Of a DNA stretch of 64,000 nt, positions 1 through 7,219 are shown one piece after another. The stretch is from Terriglobia bacterium. GTDB taxonomy: Bacteria > Acidobacteriota > Terriglobia > JAIQFV01. Both the position numbers and the translations under genes were made by a program. The stretch spans positions 1 to 64,000 of the forward strand of contig JAIQFV010000010.1 of NCBI GenBank assembly GCA_020073085.1, read 5' to 3'. Position 1 is the first letter of the stretch, and every line of letters begins with the position of its first letter. Below the pieces are notes generated by a model, which saw nothing but the letters and a program-made list of their open reading frames with translations, made no database searches and was not told the origin of the DNA.

Positions 1-627
1 GCGATGCGGCCGGGGGCCATGGGAAGGGGCGCTCTCACATCGGCATGCAGCGAGACGGGCTTTTCATCCAGGCAGACCACGGGCTGACTGCCATCGTAGG
101 GCTTTTCATAGGTCGCCAGCACGTCTTCCATCTTTTCGATGTACTCCGGATTGAGCTCGGCCACGCACCACATTTTTTTCCCGCCACGGTTTTAAGTCGT
201 GGCTTTCAAGAAGAATTCGGATGGTCTCCCGGCCGGCTCGAGGAACGAGTTTGCGTTTCACCGCTTCGGCCGCGATCAGGCGGACGGTCCAGCGGGCCCG
301 GCCGCCGGGGGGAGAGCTACAAACCATCGCAATGATCCGTTGCTTGGCCGAGGCATCCAGCAGCGGCGCCGCTCCCGGGCGCGGTTTTTCGTAGAGAGCC
401 CGCTCCAATCCCCCCCGCTGGTAGCGATGAGCGATGACTCGGACGGCCTTGGGAGTCAGCTTCTTGATAAACTGGGCCACTTGCGGAGCCGTCGATCCCT
501 CCGACAAGTGCAGCAGCGCCAAGGCGCGATACACCACTCGAACTGGCTGCAGACCCCCGTTCAGCACGTGGTGCAGTTCCTTTTGGTCGTGGGGCGAGAC
601 ATGAATTTGCAAAGGATGTCGTGACAT
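1..627 (-). pseudogene. IS630-family transposase, frameshifted and 3'-truncated
   Basis: Residues 1-150 from the ATG at 627 carry the HTH region of IS630 transposases (VAQFIKKLTPKAVRVIAHRY, then RARWTVRLIAAEAVKR and ETIRILLESHDLKPWREK). At a run of seven A (minus strand, about 172-178) the frame goes astray. In another frame the protein resumes as MWCVAELNPEYIEKMEDVLA and continues to VVCLDEKPVSLHADVRAPLP, which holds the first catalytic Asp of the DDE domain. Removing one A restores a continuous protein. This is either a dead copy, a sequencing indel in a homopolymer, or an element that relies on slippage at A7. The rest of the DDE domain is outside the window. Confidence 0.8.
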
Positions 628-697
628 GCCCCGAGTATAGAATGAAACATCTTATAATACAATTGCCTTATAGAACCGTTTCAGGCGGTCAGAAACC
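1..697 (-). mobile_element. IS630-family insertion element, one end (truncated by window edge)
   Basis: The transposase gene at the left edge and about 70 bp upstream of it look like one end of an IS630-type element. IS630/Tc1 elements insert at TA. A TA at 698-699 lies exactly where the methyltransferase reading frame stops resembling its family, so I place the element end at 697. The element sequence beginning GGTTTCTGACCGCC (minus strand, from 697) would then be the terminal inverted repeat. The other end is outside the window, so the boundary is an inference. Confidence 0.6.
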
Positions 698-1268
698 TAG
701 CTGATCCGGGCAACGGATTCCGTGTGTTTTTGAACATCTCTCGCTGCTTTGCAAAGACAAGGACATGGTCGTGTATTGCTGAAATGTCGGTCCGGTTTTC
801 CCGCGTGTGAGACTTTTGCCAAAGCACGTTGGCGACAAAATTTACACGCCCAAACACTTCATCGCACAACACCTTCAGGTAATGCGCCTCGTTGTCATCA
901 ATTGTGATCCACAGCGACCCATCCGCGGATAGCAAACGGTAGATAATCTCAAGACGATCCCTCATTAAGGAGAGCCATAGAGAGTGTTCTACCCCGTCAT
1001 CGTAATGAGTGAACGCACTGCCAGTATTGTATGGTGGATCAATGAAGACACACCTGATTCTGCCGGCGAAATCTTGTTCGAGCGCCTTGAGAGCAAGAAG
1101 GTTGTCCCCGAAGATGAGTCGATTGTCGAAAACATCGTGGCCGGAGACACGGTGTGAAGCGTGGTACGATTTCTGGCGCTCCTCCAGCAGGATGCGCGGC
1201 TCCAGCTTGGGCCGGTTCTCCTTCCCGATCCAAGTGAGCTCCAACTTCACCTTATGATTCAGGCTCAC
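681..1268 (-). pseudogene. Mod-type (type III-like) DNA methyltransferase, 5' part, interrupted by IS630 element
   Basis: The frame holds KVKLELTWIGKENRPKLEPR, then LIFGDNLLALKALE and the catalytic motif FIDPPYNTG, DGSLWITIDDNEAHYLK and FVANVLWQK. This is the opening of beta-class N6-adenine/N4-cytosine methyltransferases of the COG2189 Mod type. Family members are several hundred residues longer and carry target recognition in the missing part. The frame ends at 681 about five residues after the presumed insertion point, with a tail encoded by IS DNA. Start: I prefer the GTG at 1268, 16 nt after the OLD gene stop; a longer frame reaches 1340 inside the OLD gene. It is probably inactive unless the remainder is intact beyond the element. 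Confidence 0.8.
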
Positions 1269-1284
1269 GAAAGTCTCTTGCTTC

Positions 1285-3114
1285 CTACCCTGCCTCGGTA
1301 CCTGCAGCGTCAAAGGCTTCGACGGCGGCCTTGAGTTCACCTAATGAGGCCCATGCCAGTGCCCCGCTCGGGACGACTTTTTGTGGATCAATGAGACAAT
1401 CGAGCACGCTAGCAATTTTCCGGAAGGCCTCCTCATCCGACTTGAGTCTTGCCAATGCCGAGTAGGGCTTATTACCGCCGACGCTCTCACCAAGAAAGGC
1501 CTCTTCAAAGTTTGGGATAGAGGCCACCAACCGAACCCTGCCTGCCCGACGCCCCTCTTCAGTAGCGGAGAGAAGTTTTTCATTCTCGGACCAAGCGGAA
1601 TTAGCACGTTCCTTTTTTGACTTCTTCCCTTGGACCTTCTCCCTGTCAGCATCGTGCAGGATGCCATAGCCCTTATCAAATTGGTCCAGAATTTTACAAA
1701 GAGCAGAAAGACAAGCCTTCCCTCGCGCCCTGACCACGTGAATGTCTTTGTATGTTGTCCCGTCTTGGGCAATAACATGTCTAAACGCTGTGTATTCCGT
1801 GTCGCCTTCGACGAGCACAGTCTTTCCACCAAAGAAGAATTCAGCGACATATGGATCGCAAAGGTTCAATAGTTTCAACTCAATTCGATCGTCCTCATCA
1901 AGCTTCGCCTTCTTCGGCCTGTAGATCGTGGTTCCTTGAACGGTACCGTTCGACAGAAGTTCGACCCGAACGATAGACGTGTTATCACGGGAGAGATCAA
2001 TAAATACTGGCGAATGAGTTGTTATCATTACCTGCCAGTTCTTCGTTTTTGGGAGGTCGTATAGAACCCTACATGCTTCTCGGATAGCGTCTGGATGAAG
2101 ACAAATCTCTGGTTCATCCATAAGAAGAAGATGTGGCCGATCTGTACCAGAGCCAGTTCTTCCATCTGCACGTTCTGAAAGAATGCGCAGTGCGGCCCAG
2201 ATTAGCGTTCTACAGGTGCCGCTACCCTGACGCTCCAAAGTCGTATAGAACCCACCTACCGGGCCCATCTTAAGGAGTGGATCAGGCTTGTATATATTTA
2301 GGGCCTTATCGATGTCATCTTCAGGTCTTGCATCAAAGAGGACCGAATACCCCTTAAACACTTGGCCTATCATTTCTGCTAGGCTTTGTTGCACATCAGC
2401 AACTGCCTTGGTGGCCTCGTCAGCAATTGCTAAACGTAATTGTTTTATTGAATCCAGAAGCTGCTCATAATCCGTTGGCCCCGTTTCCCCATTCTCATCC
2501 GCCTTTTTCTTGCTTAACTCCTTGACTCGCTCTTTGATCGCCTTACTTAGCAGATCAACTACTTCTGTCGCCTGTTCTTCGGGCTTCCGAAATGCGCTCA
2601 CATAGTGAGCCTGAGGGCGATAAGCCTGAGCGACGTTTGGCGCACCCCAAGGACCTTCGCTTGTGTGCCAATTGTTTTCAGCCACATCCCATCCAACTTT
2701 TTTTGGCGTACCCGCCTTGTTCCAAGTCCACATTTCTCGGACGAACATCTCGTTACTCCCAGGGTCCGTTCTCACCCACCTTGCACCCGGTGCAGTCTTT
2801 TCGAATACAACCGTCTCGAGCTCAATCGTGGGTGGACTGTTGGCCTCGATCTTGCCGTTAGGAAAGTCGTCTGTAGTCAGCTCGCCCTTCTCTGAGCCAT
2901 GCTCCATCACGACCTCGTAGGCTCGGAGAATCGACGTCTTCCCAGCATTGTTCGGTCCGACGAGGACCACAATGTCGTCCAGTTCGATCTCAACTGGAGA
3001 AGGCCCAATGCAACGAAAGTTCCTGACCTTCAGTTTGTTTAGCCGAGGCCTTGGAATTTGCACGGCCTGCGCATTTGCGGGTTTCTGGTCGTCCTGACTC
3101 TTCTTTCTCACCAT
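1285..3114 (-). CDS. OLD-family ATP-dependent nuclease (ABC ATPase + TOPRIM)
   Basis: A 609-residue protein. The N-terminal half is an SMC/ABC-like ATPase: KLKVRNFRCIG at 28-37, Walker A GPNNAGKT (53-60), signature-like GSGTCRTLIWAALR (297-310), Walker B LLLMDEPE (329-336) and H-loop TTHSPVF (365-371). The C-terminal part is a TOPRIM domain: VLVEGDTE (433-440) and ILHDADRE (485-492), giving the acidic residues that bind catalytic metal. OLD nucleases, including GajA of Gabija, act in phage defence. No UvrD-like GajB is next to it; the neighbour is a methyltransferase gene whose likely start lies 16 nt after the stop. I chose ATG 3114; a TTG at 3168 extends the frame. Function as a defence nuclease is inferred. 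Confidence 0.85.
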   Translation of the reverse strand: MVRKKSQDDQKPANAQAVQIPRPRLNKLKVRNFRCIGPSPVEIELDDIVVLVGPNNAGKTSILRAYEVVMEHGSEKGELTTDDFPNGKIEANSPPTIELETVVFEKTAPGARWVRTDPGSNEMFVREMWTWNKAGTPKKVGWDVAENNWHTSEGPWGAPNVAQAYRPQAHYVSAFRKPEEQATEVVDLLSKAIKERVKELSKKKADENGETGPTDYEQLLDSIKQLRLAIADEATKAVADVQQSLAEMIGQVFKGYSVLFDARPEDDIDKALNIYKPDPLLKMGPVGGFYTTLERQGSGTCRTLIWAALRILSERADGRTGSGTDRPHLLLMDEPEICLHPDAIREACRVLYDLPKTKNWQVMITTHSPVFIDLSRDNTSIVRVELLSNGTVQGTTIYRPKKAKLDEDDRIELKLLNLCDPYVAEFFFGGKTVLVEGDTEYTAFRHVIAQDGTTYKDIHVVRARGKACLSALCKILDQFDKGYGILHDADREKVQGKKSKKERANSAWSENEKLLSATEEGRRAGRVRLVASIPNFEEAFLGESVGGNKPYSALARLKSDEEAFRKIASVLDCLIDPQKVVPSGALAWASLGELKAAVEAFDAAGTEAG

Positions 3115-3297
3115 TTGAGTTTCCCTAATTGGATCGGTCCCCACCGGCCCGACGGTATCAACTGACAACTAAGCCAATAAAGCGTATTCAATACCTGATT
3201 CAGAAAATGAAACCCCCACCTAGCCCTTATTTGGAAAAACCTGTTTACATTTACTCGTGGATTATGCTATAAAGATGTCGCTCATTCACCACGTGTG

Positions 3298-3335
3298 AAA
3301 AGAGCTTTCGAGGCCGTTCCGCAAGGGGCGGCCTC
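3298..3335 (-). terminator. Possible rho-independent terminator after the DUF2130-DUF3800 operon
   Basis: Arms GAGGCCG (3310-3316) and CGGCCTC (3329-3335) pair across a 12-nt loop and overlap the stop codon of the last operon gene. On the minus strand a T-rich run (CTCTTTTC) follows after about 5 nt. The T run is offset, so the call is moderate. Confidence 0.4.
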
Positions 3336-3858
3336 AGCCGTTTTGACCCGATTTGTACTTCTCCCAATCCCGAGCAAACTCCTTTTTTTTATGTTCCTTC
3401 AACAGGAACGCTGTCTTGAGGAGATAGTAATCGTTTCTTCTCCACAGAATCACGGCATAATCCTCCTCGTCAAGCCAAAGCACGTAGGATCTTTCACGGT
3501 TCCGAGGCGCTTGTTCGAAGACTCGGATTCTTGGTTCGTTTTCACTATTTTGGATTACCCAACTGATCCAGCGGACTCGGCGACAGCGCTGAAGATCAAT
3601 ATGCCGGTCATCCTCAATCTTCCCCTCTTGCATCATGTGCCAGAAAGCGAAATGTTTGCCAAAAGTCATGGGTCGAAATTGACATCTCACCGGGAGTCCC
3701 CGAAATCTCAGATTTCCAAATGCAACGGTGTCCAGGTAAGTGCGGTACAACTCCTCAAGACACACCCGCCACTTCTCAGTGAAATCCTCCCCGGCGAAAT
3801 CTTCCACCTCGATGAATGGTGGCAGGTCGCTCAACCAATCACCTCGTCCGGCTGCCAC
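3334..3858 (-). CDS. Unknown 174-aa protein, possibly RelE/barnase-like (BECR) fold
   Basis: The last gene of the DUF2130 / miniprotein / DUF3800 operon; its GTG start at 3858 overlaps the DUF3800 gene by 28 bp, so translation is probably coupled. A TTG at 3840 is an alternative start. The C-terminal half (RRVRWISWVIQNSEN, then NRERSYVLWLDEEDYAVILW and RRNDYYLLKTAFLL) has the beta-rich pattern with conserved Arg and Thr that I associate with phage Barnase-EndoU-Colicin-RelE-like nucleases. This is pattern recall, not a search result. The N-terminal half has no recognised domain. A toxin or effector role is an inference from fold pattern and position. Confidence 0.6.
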   Translation of the reverse strand: MAAGRGDWLSDLPPFIEVEDFAGEDFTEKWRVCLEELYRTYLDTVAFGNLRFRGLPVRCQFRPMTFGKHFAFWHMMQEGKIEDDRHIDLQRCRRVRWISWVIQNSENEPRIRVFEQAPRNRERSYVLWLDEEDYAVILWRRNDYYLLKTAFLLKEHKKKEFARDWEKYKSGQNG

Positions 3859-4538
3859 CTGAAAATGTTCGCCTTCGATTCAGTGAGGAGCGTGGAGCGT
3901 GTGAGCGAATAGCCGGAGCGCTTACGCATCCGCTGAACCAAGGCCAGCTTCGCACTGTTTCCTTTCAGCTCACGGACAGCATAGCCGACAATCCCGGACA
4001 AGAAATCACAAAGCTGGACTTGTTCCACTTCGTGAGAAGCAACAATCTGGACGCGTTCGATAATTTCAAGATCGAAGTCATACACGTTGTGACAGAGCAC
4101 TTCGTGCAGCTTTTCAACTTTCTGACCACCCCGAGTATCCTTCTGGTCCAGATAAATTCTATATCGCCCTTCGGGACTGAACAGAACCTGGAGGAGTACA
4201 AAATACATCTTGTAGTACCAAGTGTCGTGATCTTGTCCGAACGCTTCGTGTCGAAGTCTCGTCTTATCTGCCACGAGTGCTCGAAAGTGCAAGTCAGGGT
4301 TTTCAAAGAAATAGTCCAAAACCTCTTGGTAATAGTTCTCTTTCCCTTTTGAAACTTTCCCCCATTTTAACTCGAAGGTTGGACTCAGGTTATGTCGCAT
4401 CTTGATTTCGTGAAGCCGCGTCGCGATCTCGCGGGTCTTCACTTGGGGAGACCACACGGCCCCCAGGATCATAATCGGTTGCCGGTCATGTTCCAGGTGA
4501 CAACTCTCATCACAGTAGATGTTGAATATTTGGCTCAT
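3831..4538 (-). CDS. DUF3800 domain protein
   Basis: A 235-aa protein with the DUF3800 hallmarks: N-terminal IYCDES (residues 7-12), a central LDQKDTRGG, and a C-terminal VQLCDFLSGIVGYAV. DUF3800 is thought to adopt an RNase H-like fold with these acidic residues in the active site; biochemical function is unknown to me and members are common in defence islands. The start codon shares ATGA with the stop of the upstream 43-aa gene, and the 3' end overlaps the next gene. All three are therefore one translationally coupled unit. Confidence 0.85.
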   Translation of the reverse strand: MSQIFNIYCDESCHLEHDRQPIMILGAVWSPQVKTREIATRLHEIKMRHNLSPTFELKWGKVSKGKENYYQEVLDYFFENPDLHFRALVADKTRLRHEAFGQDHDTWYYKMYFVLLQVLFSPEGRYRIYLDQKDTRGGQKVEKLHEVLCHNVYDFDLEIIERVQIVASHEVEQVQLCDFLSGIVGYAVRELKGNSAKLALVQRMRKRSGYSLTRSTLLTESKANIFRWQPDEVIG

Positions 4539-4666
4539 ATTCGAGCGTCCATCAAGTGCTTCTTCACTTCGTCTTGGCTCCAGACTCCAACGACTCTCCC
4601 CGTATTTACTCTTTTCTTTATCTCATTTTGCACCTGGGGATCAATTTCCCCAATCGCAGAGGTCAT
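4535..4666 (-). CDS. 43-aa miniprotein between DUF2130 and DUF3800 genes
   Basis: A short frame starting ATGACCTCTGCG and encoding a protein that opens MTSAIGEIDPQVQNEIKKRV and ends WSQDEVKKHLMDARI. It lies 8 nt after the DUF2130 stop, and a GAGG sits close before its ATG. Its TGA overlaps the DUF3800 ATG (ATGA). The tight packing on both sides, and a soluble, charged composition, argue that it is translated. Size and place fit an antitoxin or specificity factor, but no family is recognised. Confidence 0.6.
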   Translation of the reverse strand: MTSAIGEIDPQVQNEIKKRVNTGRVVGVWSQDEVKKHLMDARI

Positions 4667-4674
4667 TCCTCAAT

Positions 4675-5952
4675 CTACACTTCGTCCTCAGATGGAGAAG
4701 GATTCAACGCTCGCAATTCCAGCCCTTCAATCTCTTGCAGCGTCTTCCCAGCGATGCCTTGTAGATCGCCGTACATTCCTACGGCCGCCTGCATGACGCG
4801 GTCAATCTGCTCCTCCCGCTTGGCCCATTGCTTGGTGATCGCTTTCTTCTCCTTCTGCAAATCCTCGTGCATGGAAGAAAAGGCTTCCACAATAGCTTGG
4901 ACCCGCTGCCGGAACCGCGGACCGGTCAGGTATTGGTAGACCATTTCCATCTTGGTCTGCTGGCCCTCGGTAGCCTGACGAGCCGTGGCTATCTCGATGA
5001 GCGACTGGCGAAGCGCTACCGCGATCGGGATGGCGTATTTGAAGTGGGTCACCCAGATGCCATCGACCTGATCAAATGTCTCGACTCCCTTCGGGAGCGC
5101 TTGGGTGGCAATCACGGCAAGTTCTGCCTTGGCCGCGTGCTGGTCGTCGCGGAGCTTCGAGAGCCAACCGTCACTCCAATTCTTGGTTCGTTTGGATTCC
5201 CACAGAATCATCCCACAGACCTGGCCGAAGGGACCGATAACGCGCTGCAACACATCGCCCCCGTGTTCACCTTTGGGAACCCGCTCGATCGTGTCCTGAG
5301 GAAATTTTTCGGTTAACAGCGCTTCGAGTTCAATTTCTTGAACGTCGCCCTGGGTTTGCTGCGATCCCTGCTCGGCCTTGCGCTTCAACTCCTCAATCTG
5401 TTTTTGCATGGAGGAGATGGTTTCCTCTTTCTCCATGACTTTGAGTTTCAACTCATCTTCTGCTTCCTTTTTCGCCTGCTCCCGCGTCGCGGCAAGCCCT
5501 GCACGCACGCGCTTCTCAATCGTCAGCTCCACCTCGCGCTTGGCATCGTCCAGTTCGCGCTGCTTCCGGAGAAGGTCAGCCTGGGCTTTTTGCGCCTCGG
5601 CCAGTTTCACGTCTCTCTGCCTGAGGACCTCCTCGAGGTCCGCTAATTGCCTTGTCTTTTGTTCCAGATCAGTCGCCGAAGCGAGCTTCGCTTTGCGGGC
5701 TTCCTCAGCCGCAATCTTGACGCGCTCCTGGCGCATCTTCTCAGCCACTTGCTGGTCGATTACTTCCTTTTCTTTCGACAGAGCCTCTTCACGCGTTCGG
5801 ATCGACACTTCGCGCTTGGCGATGTCCGCATCTTTCTGAGCGAGGCGTTGCTCAAAATCCCGGCGGGTCGCCTCGACGAGCGGCGCCGCGAGCGATTCGG
5901 TCAGCTTGATCTCGGTCTTACAATTGGGACAAATGATTGTGGGTTCAGTCAT
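4675..5952 (-). CDS. DUF2130 protein: coiled coil plus predicted PD-(D/E)XK nuclease domain
   Basis: 425 residues. The N-terminus has a two-cysteine knuckle (CPNC, 8-11). Residues 30-195 are a long charged coiled coil. A domain then carries GGDVLQRV (D233) and, 19 residues on, ILWESKR (E252, K254), matching the D...ExK pattern of restriction-endonuclease-like folds, as also seen in RmuC-type proteins. The C-terminal 80 residues are helical. DUF2130 proteins are uncharacterised to my knowledge. It heads a tight operon with the miniprotein, DUF3800 and the small putative nuclease, so joint action on nucleic acid is the working guess. A DNA-repair role is the alternative. Confidence 0.85.
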   Translation of the reverse strand: MTEPTIICPNCKTEIKLTESLAAPLVEATRRDFEQRLAQKDADIAKREVSIRTREEALSKEKEVIDQQVAEKMRQERVKIAAEEARKAKLASATDLEQKTRQLADLEEVLRQRDVKLAEAQKAQADLLRKQRELDDAKREVELTIEKRVRAGLAATREQAKKEAEDELKLKVMEKEETISSMQKQIEELKRKAEQGSQQTQGDVQEIELEALLTEKFPQDTIERVPKGEHGGDVLQRVIGPFGQVCGMILWESKRTKNWSDGWLSKLRDDQHAAKAELAVIATQALPKGVETFDQVDGIWVTHFKYAIPIAVALRQSLIEIATARQATEGQQTKMEMVYQYLTGPRFRQRVQAIVEAFSSMHEDLQKEKKAITKQWAKREEQIDRVMQAAVGMYGDLQGIAGKTLQEIEGLELRALNPSPSEDEV

Positions 5953-5957
5953 AAGGC

Positions 5958-6012
5958 ACTCTCAGGAATAAATTCCAAAATGCAAAATCCAAACAAAAGC
6001 TAAATCCAAGGC
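5958..6012. repeat. Imperfect heptamer (CCAAATT-type) repeat block
   Basis: An AT-rich stretch of repeated CCAAA units spaced about 7 nt apart, the same family as the larger blocks at 11.2-11.8, 13.5-14.0, 20.3-20.6 and 24.6-24.7 kb. It lies just upstream of the DUF2130 gene and probably forms part of its 5' leader. Confidence 0.7.
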
Positions 6013-6075
6013 CCACAGCCCAATCAAGTCTCAGAATCCACAGGGAAATTGGACTGCCCCGATTTTCCTATGGAT

Positions 6076-6702
6076 TTACGGCCGCTTCCACACTTTTTCA
6101 ATCTTGATCCTCCTTGCAATCACCTCGGGGGACACCTCAAATTTCCTGTAGATTTTTGAAGCCACATATTCGATGACCAAGTCATCGGAGATGTCCGGGT
6201 ATTGGTCGTAGGTTCTCTTGATATCAGCCCTGCAAGATCCGATTTCCAAAATCAGGGATTCTGGAGGGACAAGCAGCCTTCCTGCAAACTCGTGCGAATG
6301 GTATTCCAAAAACCCATACTCGCGATCGGGAATCGATTTCATAATGTTCTTCCACTCATCGATGGAGCCAGGCCGAAATTTATTAACAATGTCCTTATGA
6401 AGAACGAGATGGCCCACTTCGTGAGCCAAGGAAAATCTCAGTGGAAAAAGGTTCCGTGGGTTCAAGTATTGGCCCTCATCCACAACAATTGAGGAACAGT
6501 CGGCAGTGAGATAGGCATTGGTGTTGCATTTGAGGTATAGGTCGCTCACGGGTCGGATGCCCAATTTCAGCTCAAACTCAATGATGTCTTCAATATCCAC
6601 GGGAATGCCAGCAGCGGCATACCGCTTTCTGAATTGGTCAGCCTTCTTTTGAATTTCGTATGAATTGAAGAAGGGGGCTTTGAAGAATTTAAGAGTCTTC
6701 AA
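6076..6702 (-). CDS. ImmA/IrrE-family zinc metallopeptidase
   Basis: 208 residues with the zincin motif HEVGH at 94-98 (LAHEVGHLVLHKDI) and the family-typical FAGRLLVPPESL about 45 residues later. ImmA-type proteases cleave partner XRE-type repressors. The preceding gene, an XRE regulator, ends 9 bp upstream on the same strand, so this is a canonical regulator-protease pair as found in mobile elements and stress switches. It likely de-represses the operon by cutting the XRE protein. Confidence 0.88.
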   Translation of the reverse strand: MKTLKFFKAPFFNSYEIQKKADQFRKRYAAAGIPVDIEDIIEFELKLGIRPVSDLYLKCNTNAYLTADCSSIVVDEGQYLNPRNLFPLRFSLAHEVGHLVLHKDIVNKFRPGSIDEWKNIMKSIPDREYGFLEYHSHEFAGRLLVPPESLILEIGSCRADIKRTYDQYPDISDDLVIEYVASKIYRKFEVSPEVIARRIKIEKVWKRP

Positions 6703-6711
6703 TGGCTTTGC

Positions 6712-7071
6712 CTATTTCTTGAGCAATCGAATCAGTTCGTTCAGTTCCGCTTCCGTAGGCCTTTTTGCACGAAAGGTTCGGAAAAAAACCGGCAATGCAT
6801 CAACAATTTCCTTATCAGACATCAGGTCATCAGGAACTTTGCCCCGCTCGATAGAGGCGAGATCGAAAAACCGAAACCATTCGCCCCCCCCCTTCTTGAC
6901 TCCCAGTTGCTTAGCCCAGGCTTCCAACAACTTGCGGTCGCTGGGCGGCGCCAACTCTCCACGCTCCACCTTGCTCCAGTTGCTGGGGTCATGTCCATAT
7001 TTGAGACAGAACTCACGGAGCTTCATCCTTTTCCGGGCGCGAAGCCCTCGCACAAATTCTCCGAATTTCAT
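6712..7071 (-). CDS. XRE-family transcriptional regulator
   Basis: 119 residues from the ATG at 7071, preceded by a GAGGAGACG ribosome-binding site; a longer frame to 7158 runs through the operator and is unlikely. The N-terminal 70 residues form a Cro/CI-type HTH (FVRGLRARKRMKLREFCLKY, DPSNWSKVERGELAPPSDRK). The C-terminus ends EAELNELIRLLKK. A perfect 10-bp inverted repeat 67 nt upstream is its likely operator. It is paired with the ImmA-type peptidase gene downstream. Confidence 0.88.
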   Translation of the reverse strand: MKFGEFVRGLRARKRMKLREFCLKYGHDPSNWSKVERGELAPPSDRKLLEAWAKQLGVKKGGGEWFRFFDLASIERGKVPDDLMSDKEIVDALPVFFRTFRAKRPTEAELNELIRLLKK

Positions 7072-7137
7072 CGTCGTCTCCTCGCAAGCATCCCACGCTC
7101 TTCCCCTCAAATGATGCACTTTCGTTCGCCGTCGCCA

Positions 7138-7177
7138 TTGTGGTATAAGATATACCACAAGCCGCAGTTGAAATCAA
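7138..7177 (-). promoter_or_regulatory. Promoter and operator of the XRE-ImmA pair
   Basis: A perfect inverted repeat TTGTGGTATA-AGA-TATACCACAA occupies 7138-7160. On the minus strand a -35-like TTGATT (7172-7177) and a -10-like TATATC (7149-7154) are separated by 17 nt, so the operator covers the -10 region. This is the arrangement expected for an autorepressing XRE protein. Confidence 0.65.
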
Positions 7178-7219
7178 CACCCAATGTGGGATCTGTGAAT
7201 AGGAAATAGGGACTATTCT

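Noticed and set aside
1285-3114. Gabija (GajAB) system
   Set aside because: The OLD nuclease is GajA-like, but no UvrD-like helicase gene is adjacent; the next gene encodes a DNA methyltransferase.
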